A DNA stretch of 64,000 bases from Atkinsonella hypoxylon (Eukaryota; Ascomycota; Sordariomycetes; Hypocreales; Clavicipitaceae), in contig JFHB01000107.1 of NCBI GenBank assembly GCA_000729835.1, positions 1-64,000 on the forward strand, given 5' to 3'. The notes under the pieces were generated by a model that was given only the letters and a program-made list of their open reading frames with translations, did no database searches and was not told the origin of the DNA. The translations under genes and the position numbers were made by a program. Numbering within the stretch: the first letter of the stretch is position 1; each line of letters begins with the position of its first letter. Below, piece after piece: positions 47,992 through 60,352 of the stretch.

Positions 47992-50900
47992 CTAGTTGTT
48001 GTTAATTGTTTTTGTTGTTTTCGATTTTTAACTGTTTTTTGTTACTTTTTAAGTTTTTTAAGTGTTTTTATTGCTTTTATAAGCTAACTAGAAAGCTCTA
48101 GTAACTTAATGAATTGTTAATGCTTTTAAATAGCAAGAGGCTTAGTTAGGCTATCTGCTAGCATCTAATTTATATTAATATAACTAACCTTAGCTATACC
48201 TTTATAAATCTTTTCCCTAATATAGTTAAACTTCAAAAGGGTGTACTTAGTTCTACTATATAACGTTAGGTTGTAAGCAGTAACTATAGCGCCTTAATTA
48301 TTACACCTAATAGGAATAGAAGGGGTTAAATGCAGCTTTATCTCCTTAAAAAGGCTGTAGAGCCACTCTAATTCCCTAATAGCTTTAGATAATGCATTAG
48401 ATTCTGCTTCTAAAGTGGAAAGAGCAATAGTACTAGCTTTCTTCGATTTCTAGCTAATAGGTCCACTAGCTAGCTTATATAGATAAGTATAGGTTGATTT
48501 AGAAGAGGTTTTATTACCAGCAAAATCGCTATTGCAATAACTAAGGAGGGTCTTAAGTACTTCTTTACAACTAATAGAACTATTAGAAGCTTTAGAAGAA
48601 GACCCTATAGGGTGTAGACTAGAACGCTTATAAATAATAGCAAAGCTTCTAGTACTACTTAAGTACCTTAGGAGGTGCTTAGAGGCGTTTAGGTGCTCTA
48701 TATAGGGCTTAGCTAGGAAGGTTGATAGCCACTGAACAGAAAAAGCAATATTAGCCCTAGTTAGCAACATAAGGTACATTATAGTGCCTATTATGCTCTA
48801 ATAAAGCTTATAATCGAATTTTAAGAGAAGTTTTGTAACTAGTTGCTTTAGAATTCCCAGCTGTATAGGGATAGAAGCTAGCTTAGCATCTAGCATTTTG
48901 AATCTTTCTAGGGCTTTAAGGATATATTAAGATTAGTGGATTTTAATAGACCTTTTAGACCTATTACGGGTAATTTATACACCTAGAAAGAATTCTACTG
49001 GTCCTCTATCTTCTATTAGATAAGCTTTATGTAATAGCTTCTTTAGCTTGTTAATATAGCTTAGATTTAGACCAATTAGAAGACAGTTATCTACGTAAGT
49101 AGCAATATACGTAGATGTAGCTGGGTTATAAAAGACTGCTGGGTCTAATATAAGAGGTTTAAATCTATGCTTTTAAAGTAATTCTGTTAGAATTTACTGC
49201 TATTCTCTAGGACTTTGCTTTAGACTATAGAGGGATTTTTCTAGCTTAATTACTTGCTCTTTAGAGGGCTTGTAATTACAGCTTTTTAGTAGCTTAGCTA
49301 CTAATAGCGTTGCTTCTACAAATTCAACGAATCTATCTAGGATTTCTATATAAATAGCTTCTTTTAGCTTGCTATTTAAAAACGCTTCTATAAAATCGAT
49401 TTACTTAACTTCCTAGTTATTAAAAGCTGCAAGAGCTAATAATATACGCTAGCTAGAAGGAATACTAGTTGCAGCAAAGGTCTCTAGATAGTCTTAACCT
49501 TCTATTTGCATAAATCCCTTAGCAACAAGGCGGGCCTTATATTTAATAGGATTATTTTCTTTATCCTTTTTAAGCCTATAAACAAGCCTATTCTTTAGAA
49601 CTCTTCGGCCCTTAGGTACTTAGTCTTTCCCTATAAATTTAAAGGTTCCAGCAGCTAATAGCTGCTTAAATTCGCTATAGGTAGCTTCTATCTAATGCTG
49701 CTTAGCAGAGCTTTTTAGGGCTTGCTTCTACGTGTTAGGAAGTTTATCCTTATTACTATTAGAAGTAATAGCTGCTTTAGTCCTTGCCTTAAAGCATAGA
49801 TCCTTAATTAAGGAAAATATGTCTATCTAAATCTATAGCATCAGCATTAGCTTCAGCTTCTATAGTAGCTTCTATAGGTGTTTCTATAGGTATAGGGGCT
49901 TTAGGGGCCTCTATAGCTTCTATAGGGTTGCTTAGTAGAAGAGCTTAATCTACAGGTTCTAGTGGATAATTTGGCACATCTAGATAACTAGGATAAGGAT
50001 ACTTAGGAGTATAATTATCTACTAATTGCTGCTGGTTATCGATTTCTCTCTCTAAAGGATTATCTACTATAGAACCAATAGGAACCTTAGGGATGCCCTA
50101 TAAAATAGGACCTATTCCTTCTATAATTTTAATAAAGCTAGTCTTTATAACAGCTCGTTTAGAGGGGATATATATTAAATATACATTAGAACCTAGTGTA
50201 GCTAAAAGTCTACTAGAAATAGTTCTTTTAGCTAGCTTCTGCAACCTAGATTGTTGTTCTAAAGGAATTAGAACTTTGCAATAGAAGCCTATAGCCCTTA
50301 TTTTAGTAAAATTAGGCTTATAGGTCTTAGAAGGCTCTAAATCAACTAGATATAGCTGTTTAGGACTTAGTAGTTTAGTACTATTTGCAGTAGTATTAAC
50401 TAAATCCACTATAGCAGGAAGGATGTAAGACTATAGATATAGAGGTAATTGTAACCACTGTAGGGTAGCACGCAAACGGTCTAGAAGTACCCTTATAGCT
50501 CTCTTTATTAGCCTATTCTGTTTGTAAATATAGGGGCAAGAGGTGCTAAAGCAAATACCCTTAGAAGATAGCTAAGCTTGCAACTTAGTATTGATTTCTA
50601 TACTACTATCAAAATAAAGGTGTTTAGGGTAGCAGTTATACTGGTTTTTTAATTCCTTAAAGAAGCCTTTAATACAGCTATAGAGAGTAGAACCCTCTTT
50701 ATTAGCTAGATTAAAAGACCACTTATACTGTAATTTTCTATTAATTAAAAAAAGAACTAGAGGCCTCTTATTGTGCAGTATAGGCTCTATTTTAACAGTA
50801 TCTCCCTCTATAATATCTAAACATCTAGGGGGGTCAGGAATAGCATACTTGCTAGGTCTTCTAACAGCTTTAGCCTGATTGCAAGCTAGGCAGTTAAAAT

Positions 50901-53310
50901 CCTTTTCCTTAATTTTCGAAAAATCAGGGATTTCTTTAGTAATAGAAGCAGTCTTCTTTAGTAAAGGGAGTCCTATATGCCCTAATCTAATATGCTAAGT
51001 AGCAGTTAATTCTAGGAGCTTCTTATAGGAAGAAGAAGTAGTAATAGGAGAATTACTACTAGAATTATCATTAAAGCTAGCTTCCTGTTGCTCCCTATCT
51101 TGCTAGATCTCTTAAGAACTACGGGCCTCGTTTAAGGGATCTAGATGGCTATTTCCTCCAATATCCAGCAACTTAGGATTTAGACCTTCTAAATCCCTGT
51201 TATTAGAAGGAATCTAACTAGGAGCCCGTTTAGGAACTAGGGCTAATGGCTCTATAGCATTATTATTGGTATTATCTTCTTTAAAATTAGATAATTCCTC
51301 GATTCAGCTATATTCCTCTAGATTAAAACTAGGCTGTTAAGGGATTTAAACCTCTATAGAATAACTAGCATTATAACTGCTATTATAACTATTGCTAGCT
51401 AGAAATCCTATATAAGAGAGATTAGCGTGGTTTTTATATACTCTAGAGGTCTCTTGCCCCTTAAGCTGTAGAAAGAAACCATGCTTTTTGGGATTTAGAA
51501 GCCTACAGCAGCTTCTATTAGCTAGAAATAGTTGATTTCTAAGGAGAGTGCCCCCTATTAAATAGTGCTTTAAACTACTAATTAGGTTGGTATCTAAACC
51601 TAGGCAATACAGAGCATCCTTTAGAGCTAAAGGCCTGTATTTAGCTGGATTTATACTAATTAGTACCTAGAATACAGCAGTTCCCTGTCCTTTAGGATAA
51701 ATAGGACCTCCTCCAGTAGCAATAGGCGCGGTTTTACCCTTTTTTATAGGCTTAAAAGTCCTAAAAAATGCCTTATTGTTAACTATATAATAGGTAGAAC
51801 CTATATTGTATAGTAAGGAGTTTTTAATTATTCCGTTAGAGTAATTAAAAGAAGGGGTATTATTACTAGTAGTACTAGTATCACTAGTAGTAGATTCTAT
51901 ATCTAAGTCGTAAGAATTATCACTACTAGAACTGCTAGAATCATTAGATTCTATAGTATCCTGGTTACTAGTAGATAGGCTATAACAACCTATAGCAAAA
52001 GCAGCTTCTCTATCCTTATTCCCAGAATTTTTGTTACTTCTTCTTCGGCCCTTCTACTTCTTCTTATTCTTAGAGGCTTTATCTATATCTTTAGAGGCAT
52101 TAGAATCGTTAGAATTAGAATCGGAATTCTTCTTCTGATTAGGAGGATTCTTTCCTTAGTTAGCTTTATTATTATTAGAACTATTAGAATTAGAAGCTTT
52201 ATAACTAAGAGCCTTAGATATAGAGGAGCTTTTATCTCTTTGTTCTTCTAATAAGTCAGCTATAAGGAACTATAAATTTAGCATTTTTACAGATAAACCT
52301 TATGCTCTAGCAGCTCTAATAGAATATTGCTGCCTTTTAGCCCAGCTAGAGAAGGTCTTCTTTAAAGCATTAATATAATAATTTACCTAGTTAATAGGAT
52401 TAATAGCTACACTATAGAGCTGTAATCTAGCTAGTAAATTATTAAATTCAGCATTAAAGGCCTCTAAAGATCCCTTATAGTTCGAAAACGATAAGTTATA
52501 ATAACTAGTATATAGCGTACTACGTTGTATTTCAGCACTCTGCAAATATTGCCTAACTAGAACGTTATAGGCATCTACAGGGGACTTATGCCAACTTATA
52601 GCAGCTTAAGGTCTAGATTAGCAACTATCTCTTATAATCATAAGGATAATAGCTTGCTCTAAATCTACTAACGTACTAGCTATACTAGGATTATTAATAA
52701 ATTAAGGGAATCCTAGGGCCCTAAATTAAATAGTTAAAGCTTGCTTCTACTGTTCAAAATTTTTAGGGCCTTTTAGCTTAGCAGCCTCTAGAATTAAGTG
52801 GACCTTCTTATTTAGCTCTTTTATAGTGCCTTTATTAAAAGTAGGCAGAAAAGTAGCACTATTAGAACTAGAAGGTTTAGGGGCTTTAAAAGAGACTTTA
52901 GAAGTCCTAGAAGTAACAGGATCTGCTTTAGAAGACCCTATAGAGAGATTACCTATAGATGTAATTATAGTATCTAATTTACTTAGTAAATCAGCTATAT
53001 TACCTTTATTTTAGCTTTGTTTTGCTTTACTATACCTAATAAATCTATTTAGGGTCTCTTATTGCTTATCTATTTGAGCTTTTAGGTCAGCTTGTACATT
53101 ATAGACTTACACTACTCTTTCAGAAGCTAATCTAGCTTCTTTTAGAGCCTTCTTAGCTGTATAATCTTTTTCATTAGAAGAGGAATCTACTAGCTAAGGG
53201 GGGGACCTTACTAGACTAGGAAAGCTAGTAGCAGCTGTAGCTAGTGTACTAGAACCACTACCCTGTTTAGGGCTTGTGCTCTTTCCCTTACCTATTCCTT
53301 TTAGTGCTAT
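47992..53310 (-). pseudogene. A2 gag-pol (copia), best-preserved full-length copy
   Basis: Placed by alignment with A1: former ATG (now ATA) at 53310 and TAG at 47994. Longer open stretches remain: 50098-50409, between integrase and RT (ends IKIIEGIGPIL), and 48450-48779, end of RT into RNase H (MYLMLLTRANIAFSVQWLST and CNSDFAGNKTSSKST). RT YVDN lies at about 49084-49110 and the integrase HHCC region at about 50880-51000. A 2-bp deletion near 49822 and a 1-bp loss in an A run near 48015 shift the frame in addition to RIP stops. Inactive. Confidence 0.83.
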
Positions 53311-54238
53311 TTTAAGGGTTTAAAAAGTAGCTAATTTAACGCTCTTTTATAGCTAATTATAGCTAAATTACAGTGGAAATAGTAGTAAATAACAGTAATA
53401 ACTTCTACTAGATATCAATAGATTGCTCTATTATAGGCCTAGAAGTGCCCTATATCTTCAGAAATTATACTAAGATTTTTCTCTAATTTCTTTTGTAACA
53501 GGTATAACAGGCTCTAAGGCTGCATTATATCGCGATCTATATGCGCATACAATTTGTATAGCAGACCAGATTAACAAGCGGTTGTAAGGGGCATAAAACA
53601 TAGTTCTAGCTATTTTTAGCCAAAAAATTCAGGAGATTCTTCTCCAATTAGGTTCCAACAAATTAGTAAAGACCTAGGCACAGCTAATTTAGGGATATCC
53701 AGCTAATTCCTACTTCAAAATCCCAACTAGTAGGATTACTACACAAATTAATTCTGCGACTGAAAATATAGAAATATCTGCAACAAGAGCTATTAGGCGT
53801 ACACTACAAATTGTAGTATAGCTACTAACAAGGGTGCATAGAGTGCACAATATAACAACAACAACAAGCGATGTAGTGCAGCGCTAAGCTTATTTCTTAA
53901 TAGAAATAATTAATTAGGTAGTGCCTAATAAAACAATTTACAGTGCAAATGTAATATATATAGATGTATATATTTTAATGTTGTACAACAATAGAACCTA
54001 GCTATTAAGAATAGCTTCAAAAGTGTGTATATACAGGGTGTATAGAGTGCAGAAGGCACAGGGTGGGCAGAATAAAAACACTAGTATAGTGGCTGGCAAT
54101 ATATATGCAGCAGGTATTAATAGCTTCCAGCAAGCTACTAATAGCAGCAATAGCTACTAGCGCAGGTCTTAATATAGCTTCTAGTGGGTAATACAGTACA
54201 CAATAGTAGATTTTCAGCGGGCTACCAGCTTGCAGATA
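53311..54238 (-). other. Leader of A2, non-coding
   Basis: About 0.93 kb between gag and the primer binding site, matching the other A leaders but with more C and G retained (for example GGGTGGGCAG, GCTACCAGCTTGC). No open frame is supported. Confidence 0.6.
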
Positions 54239-54258
54239 GGTCTTCCGGGCTTATAACC
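54239..54258 (-). promoter_or_regulatory. Primer binding site of A2 (least mutated copy)
   Basis: The forward strand reads GGTCTTCCGGGCTTATAACC next to the LTR. Its last 14 bases equal the initiator tRNA-Met anticodon arm CCGGGCTCATAACC except for one C-to-T at a CpA, exactly the RIP change. A tRNA with anticodon UAU is the alternative. Confidence 0.7.
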
Positions 54259-54670
54259 TATTGAAAATAATAGGGATTACAGGACTAGATATCTAAGAGG
54301 GTAGTAGTCTCTTAGATTTAGCACCTGTAATTGCTCCTAGCAATTATTATATAGTGGAAGCAGCAGCAGCCTAAATTAAGCTGTAGTGTATAGTACTAGA
54401 TCACGTAGAGGCAATAGATAACTGTAATAGTGGTATCTTTATATTGAGAGCGCTGTAACAAACAAGTTAGTAAGGGTAGGATCTTGAATCTTTCCAGTCC
54501 CTTATAGACCTACTAACTATATTAGCGGGCTGTAGTCGCTAGAAGGGGCTTGTAGGCTACTTTATAATTTCCGCAAAAAGATTTACTATATAAAAACAAA
54601 AAAAATCGACTTACGGCTATACAAACGAGACGCCTACGTGCACAATTTAACAAATTCCACTAATAACAAG
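54259..54670 (-). repeat. 5' LTR of A2, inner part, interrupted by E
   Basis: It starts TATTGAAAATAA and runs to ACAAG, the target duplication of E. The rest of the LTR continues at 60879. Confidence 0.9.
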
Positions 54671-55196
54671 TATCAATAGGGAGATAGAAGAGATAACAGA
54701 AGAGAGAGAAGATGAAGAAGCTTCTAGTGTGTAGAAGAGTGTGAATTGCTTGCTTGATTCCTCTAACTTAGGAGGGAGGAAGCAGCCTATATATAGCTAA
54801 TTCTAAGAGAGGAAGAAAGAGAAGAAGAGAAGGAAAAACAAGAAGGGGGATAGCTAGATACCCGAAAATCCTGTAGCTTATAGAGCGAGAGAATTCCGAG
54901 AGATACTGAGTGATCCGTTGCACTGCCTCTATAAGAGGGGCTAATATTGGTGTATATAGAGCTCTATAACAAAGGAAAGATAACAGACTAGATTACCCCT
55001 GTTGTATTCTATCCTAGTCTACTACACCTACTTGTTTCCTACACTTAGTTGTTGTAACTAAGTTCCTTTGTTGTGCTACTGTTGGAGTAGTTGTGCTGGT
55101 AACAGCTATTGGAGCTGATGTTGCATAAAGCTAGCGATGTTAGTATCGCTGGTGTTGTAGCCACTTTTGGCACTGGTGTTGAAGCTACTTTTGATA
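54671..55196 (-). repeat. 3' LTR of E (526 bp)
   Basis: Its outer (left) end keeps GATGAAGAAG and GTGTGAATTGC where the other LTR has GATAAAGAAG and GTGTAAATTGC. Its inner end shows the reverse pattern (GCATAAAGCTAGCG against GCATGAAGCTGGCG). Confidence 0.92.
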
Positions 55197-55206
55197 TACC
55201 CCCCTA
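55197..55206 (-). promoter_or_regulatory. Polypurine tract of E
   Basis: The coding strand reads CTAGGGGGGTA immediately before the 3' LTR. Confidence 0.75.
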
Positions 55207-55231
55207 GATAGGTTGTTGGTTAACAAGCTAT

Positions 55232-58200
55232 CTATTCCTCTTTAGAGTCTTTAAGCTCTTTAAGCTTAATAAGACTTTCTACATCTATAAGACTAAGTTG
55301 ATTACGGAAGGTAATGAATTTCTAACCAATAAGAGCTTTAGTGAGTCTATTGGCAACTATATCTACTGTTAGTGTATAAGAGAGCTAGAAGAGGCCTTCT
55401 TTATAGGCCTAACGAAGCTAACAGTTGTAAACATTAATGTGTTTTAAAGCGGTCTTAATTTAAGGAATATCGAGAGTTACAAGACGAATTGTCTAAAGGT
55501 TATTGCATTAGATAACAGGGGGTTAGTTGCTAATATCTAGCTTAAGACCTAATTAGTTAAGAAGCCTAGATATAGAGATTGAGTCTTTTGCTGTTGTAGA
55601 AAGAGCTAGAAGCTCTACTTCTGTAGAGGAAGTTGTAACTATAGGTTGCTTAGTTGCTTGCTAACTAATTGCTCTACTAAAGAGACTAAAGAAAGAGCCT
55701 TATAACGATTTACAGGTTTCTTTATCGTTAGCGTAAGCAGCATTAGAAGCTACTATAAGCTCTTGTTAGTTGCTATTAGAGAATTAAATAGCAAGAAATC
55801 GAGTGAGAAAAAGGTAGATAACTACTCCTACAGCTACTTCGTAGTGATATTTAGAGGGATTCTAAAGGTGCTTAGAGAGTCTAGATACAGCAAGAGCTAT
55901 ATCTAGCCTTGTTATTGTAGAAGGGTAGTTAATAGAACCAATAAGCTTCTAATACTAGTATATCTGTTAAGAAGAGGCTTATTGCTAGTTCCTTTTAAGT
56001 TATTGTTCTAGAATTAGGTAGGTTTTCTTGGGTATCTTTCTAGAGAGGAATTCGTTAGCGATTTTCTCTATATAAGAGTCTTATAAAAGCTAGGTCTTTT
56101 AAAGCTTTTAATTGCAGATAATTTAAATTCTAAGAAACTACTTTAAATCCCCTAGGATCTTTATCTTGTAACTGTCTTAAAGTCCTTATGCAATTCCTTA
56201 TGCTTTATCCCTATTTTTAGATTAGAAGATAAGTACAATATTATCTATAAAGTAGAAGATAACTACTGTATCTAAAATTATAATGCAAGGGTCTTCTGTA
56301 ACTACCTATAGTTGTAGTCTTTAAAGAGTTAAAGAGAGATCTTTCTGCTAGAGATAGAGGGACCTTCTTAGGCTATATAGAGCCCTAAGAAGCAATAAAG
56401 CCTATCCTAGTTTCTTAAATCTATTAGAATAATCAATATAAATAGTTTTATCTTAAAGACTATTGGTGAAGGTAGAGACAGCGTCCATTTAGATAGAATT
56501 AAGGTCGAATTTCGTTAGAATTGCTATAAGGATTTAAAAGGATCTAGCTGTAAGGGTTGCTGTATAAGTCTCTTTTAAGCTTATAGGTTAAAGGTTTCCT
56601 CTTACATAGATTCTAGCTTTAAATTGAGTAAGGTATCTATGCTTATTAAATTTATACTTAAAGACCTAGGTAAGAGGAATTAGCTTGTATCCAGTAGGAA
56701 GATCTATAACTAGTGTTAGTTGAAAGGTTCCCTTTTCCTAGTTATCGTTAAATTCCTTTGTTGCTGCCTCTTTAAACTCGTTAACAAATTAGTGTTATTG
56801 TAGCTCTTTCTAGTTCCTAGGTTTAGGGGGAAGAGTTCGTTAATAAAGTCTTTCCTTTATGCCTAGTAGGAAGCTACTAGTAAAGGCGAAGTTAGAAGAA
56901 TTATAGGTAGCTAGTCTTGCTGACCTATAAGGGTTAGTTAGTTGTAGAAGCTGTTAAGGAAAAGACTAAGGCTCTAGACTTAGTGTTAGTAACTGGGAAG
57001 GTTCCTATTGTTAAAGAGGTTCCTTATCTATAGAGGGTTCTATAGAGGAAGTAAAGTCTTAGTATTCTTCTGGGTTTAAAATAGGTAGAAGCTGCACTTC
57101 TATAAGTGTAGTTAGTTAGAAGTCTTCGAATTTGAAGGTTAATTTAATGTATACTGGAAGCTGTATTTAAACCTCTTATTCTTGCTGAATAGGTTGCTTT
57201 TTGTGTAGGTTGTAGAAGGAAGATTCGTTAAAAGTAACGTTTCTTACTCTTCTAATCTCGTTTTTCGTTAGAATCTAGATGCAGAAGATGTTTAAGGAAT
57301 TGTAACTAACTAGGTAACTAATCTCTATATAGGGTGAAGTTTTAAGTTCTTGTTTAGCTATATTCTTAAGAGCTTCTGTTGTAAGAGAATAAGCTTTATA
57401 ACTAAAGGCTTTAAGGAAAGAGATATCTAGCTTAAGGAAGCTAGAATATCTAGTATCCTTATTATTTTTAGAAAGCTAAGTGTAGAATACCTAAAAAGGG
57501 GTCTTCTAATCTATACCTTATTAAGGGGTTCTATTGTATAAGAACGTTGCTGTTTTCTAGAGTTTAGGCTATAATTTAGAAGGCAAATTCAAGGAAAGCT
57601 GTAAGGTTCTAGCTTTAGTAGCTATTATACCCCCTAATCTTTTAGCTTAACTGTTTTAGGCTAAGGTATATAGTGCTGTTAGTTTGTCTTTAATTCCTTG
57701 TTACTAGATCTAGGTTGTGTAGTCTTGTTAAAGACCTCTTTTGTTGTCTTAATAGATAATATAGATATTTAGTTGCTACTGTCTCTTTATGTAGTTGTTA
57801 AAGACTTCGAGCTTTAAGACTAACTCTTGTTGAGTTAAAGAAAACAAAGGATAATATGTAATTATCTTTGTGAAATTATCCTTAATTAGGAGAGCTAAAT
57901 TAGAACTGTTATATCCTTGTTCTAGTTTGAAGATATTAATAAAGACTTTCCAGAAGGGTCTAGGACTAGAGCCTAGAGGAGGTTCCCTGTTGATTTTCCT
58001 AGTTGCCTTTAAAAGAGAATAAGCTTTACATTCGATTTTTATAAATCTAGTAACCTTAGCTCCTGTAGTTGCTTCTACTAGGTGTTCGAGAGCTTCCTTG
58101 TTAGGATGCCCTAATCGTTAATGCTAAAGATCTACTAAAGCTAAAGAAGTTGTTAAAAAGGAACTATTAGGTTGATTGTTGATTTCGTTGAATTTAATGG

Positions 58201-59638
58201 TTAGTTGCCTATAGTTCCTTGTTGTTTAGAAGAGGTTGCTTAAGTCTTTTATAACCTAACCTGTCTTTAGATTCTAGTTGTATCTAGCTTATAGAAGCTT
58301 ATCTAGGCTTGCTACATTAGTGTGGAATGTAGGAACGAAGGCAACCTATTGAAGTTGGAAGAGTCCTTTGTTGGTTCTAACAAGAACGCAGCTGTATTCT
58401 AGAATAGGAAGGCTTAAATCTCTAGCAAAGATTTATTATAATGTAGTAGCTTCCTTATAATCCAATAACCTATCTAGGTTATTAGTTATATAGATGTTGG
58501 AGCTAGAATCGAGAATCTAGGAGTCCCTTAGAGGATAAGGGGTATTGGAATTGCTAAAAGAAGAAGATAGATTAGCAAAGGCAGAACTAATAACTGGATT
58601 TAAGGAAGAAGAAGAAGAGAATCCCTTAGGAAGAACATTATTACTAATAGATAGGTTATCTCTTTTTAATGTGTATATTACCTTCTTTATAGACTTATTG
58701 TTCTTAAGTTTTTGTTAAATAGATTTAATAGTCTTCTCGTTAGGTTTCCAGTCTTTTAGTCTGTTGTTGCTCACTAAGTAATAACACTTGTTATACTTAT
58801 AAGGCTTTCTATAGATGCATATAGGATTTAAATTCGAATTTGAATTTAGTGGATTTAGCTGTTTTAAAGAAGAAGGAGTTTTCTAGTCCTAGAAGCTAGC
58901 AAAGGATCTGTTGTTGTTAGCCTTTATTTAGCTTTTAAAAAGATCCGCGATTTAGTGGCTATTTAGTATCTTTTCCTTCTAATTAGGCTTATTAGAGATC
59001 GATTTATCTCTAATTCTGTTGTGCTAATAGGTTAAAAAGGAAGGGTTAATTTGCTAAACAGCATTAAGGAAGTCTAAAGTTAGCTAAAGATTGTAGGTAT
59101 CTAGTAGATTAATTTACTGTGCTTCTAAGAGTACCTTCTTATAGAAAGTAACAAATTCCTTTATCTTAGTTCTAGAAGGACTCTTTAATACAGCTTTATA
59201 TTAAGAGAGTACTTCTTTTTTGTTGTCCTAAGATGTTAGTTTTAATTGTTGTTAAAGAAGAAGGATCTACTTAGCAATATCGTACTTATAGCTAATAGTT
59301 TTGTAGTAGTTACTAACTGTTTTAACTATCTATTGTTAGATGCTGTTAAGGGCCTTCTTCTGGTTATAGTAGTCCTAGAGCTTTGTTTAATATTGTATGT
59401 AGAGGAACTAAAGAATAGAGAATTTGTAGTCGTTTAAATCTTCTACTACAGTAACCTTTTTGTTAATATCCTTAGGTATTAGTTCTTGTGGCTTAGTTAG
59501 TTCCTCTTTATCGTCCTCTGCTGGATTTAGGTAGCTCTAGACTCCTTCGTTTGTTGCGTATTTTTTAATAACTAAAATCCAACGATTCTAGTCTCTTGCT
59601 GTACAAAGTTAGTATTAAGCTGTTAATCTGAGCTCTAT
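55232..59638 (-). pseudogene. E gag-pol (copia), RIP-inactivated
   Basis: From a former start at about 59638 (ATA, then ELRLTA) to TAG at 55232 is 1,469 codons in one frame. Gag begins with the copia-type W/RW pattern (ARD-NRWILVIKKYA) and has a degenerate finger NKCYYLVSNNRLKDW (about 58755-58792) instead of CCHC. Then come protease with LDSSSN for the usual DSG (about 58500-58520), integrase with HWRLGHPN (about 58103-58127) and a C-x2-C-like partner, RT with FIDNIVLIF at about 56229-56262 for YVDD, and an RNase H tail RLTKALIG near 55345. The start is inferred and the true ATG could differ. Not functional as it stands. Confidence 0.78.
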
Positions 59639-60023
59639 AGTGGAATCTATAGTGGAAATCTAGGTGTAAATCTAGTAGATTAATCGATAAAGAATCCGTA
59701 GTAGAAATCCGTTTTGTGATTAGGGTTGAATTCGCTGTGGAATTCGTTGTTAAATTTAGTGTAGATTTAAGACTAAAAATTAATGTTGTACTTTACTGTT
59801 AGATTTAAAACTAATGCCAAAAGAAAATCAAGAAGTTAATTTAAGGGAAATATTCTATTTTTAAAGACGAATTTAGAACAGAAATCGGATTTTAAATTAG
59901 AGCAAAATCCGTAGTGAAAATCAGGGCGCTTTTAGTAGCGTAACTGCTTAACTCGTTGTTGAATCGTTGCGAGTGTTATCTCTTCAAAAAGGGGTTAATA
60001 ACTAACTCCTTCTGCTAACCCTC

Positions 60024-60049
60024 TAGGGTTAGGGTTAGGGTTAGGGTTA
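60024..60049 (+). repeat. Interstitial telomere-type repeat (TTAGGG) in the E leader
   Basis: Slightly more than four TTAGGG units in a row. This is the telomere repeat of most filamentous fungi. It sits inside element E, about 300 bp from its 5' LTR, so it marks sequence carried by the element and not the chromosome end. Confidence 0.85.
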
Positions 60050-60074
60050 ATATTACGTGATTAATATTAAAGAG

Positions 60075-60184
60075 GTTGTTATTGTAGTAGATAACGGAGA
60101 AAATGTTATCGTTGTTAATAACGAGAAAAGATGTTATTGTTGTTAATAACGAGAAATTTGTTATCGTTGTTAATAACAGGGAAA
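60075..60184. repeat. Four tandem units with inverted repeats in the E leader
   Basis: Three clear units begin at 60105, 60133 and 60160 with GTTATCGTTGTTAATAAC or close variants; a diverged fourth precedes them. Spacing is 27-28 bp. Each unit holds GTTAT and ATAAC arms able to form a short hairpin. Confidence 0.7.
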
Positions 60185-60332
60185 TTATGTAGTATAGTGC
60201 GAGGCACGTAACCGTGTAATAAAAAGAGTGTTATTAAAGATACTAGGTATCTATAATAACAGAATAATGTAAATAGCTTTAGGGAGCTAAAGAAGATAAC
60301 AGAGTTATTGAAAAGGTAAAGATGCTAAAGAA

Positions 60333-60352
60333 GGGCAAACTAGGCTTATAAC
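60333..60352 (-). promoter_or_regulatory. Primer binding site of E
   Basis: The forward strand reads GGGCAAACTAGGCTTATAAC next to the right LTR. The last ten bases, GGCTTATAAC, are the same anticodon-loop sequence used by family A; upstream of that the two differ. Confidence 0.6.

Larger units (their letters stand above)
59639..60332 (-). other. Leader of E
   Basis: About 0.7 kb between the primer site and gag with no supported frame. It holds a telomere-type repeat, a set of tandem hairpin-forming units (listed separately) and several AATCCG-containing stretches near 59690-59920. Confidence 0.6.

Noticed and set aside
50093..50284. 63-codon forward frame
   Set aside because: It overlaps the real reverse-strand pol frame of A2 (50098-50409) and has no support of its own.
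54239..54258. Possible tRNA gene fragment
   Set aside because: Only the anticodon-arm sequence is present, next to an LTR, where a primer binding site belongs; no acceptor or T arm follows.
59246..59437. 63-codon forward frame
   Set aside because: It is antisense to E gag, whose reverse-strand frame has family motifs; the forward frame has none.
60024..60049. Possible chromosome end or internal telomere fusion
   Set aside because: The repeat lies within element E, between matching LTRs and target duplications, with ordinary retroelement sequence on both sides.
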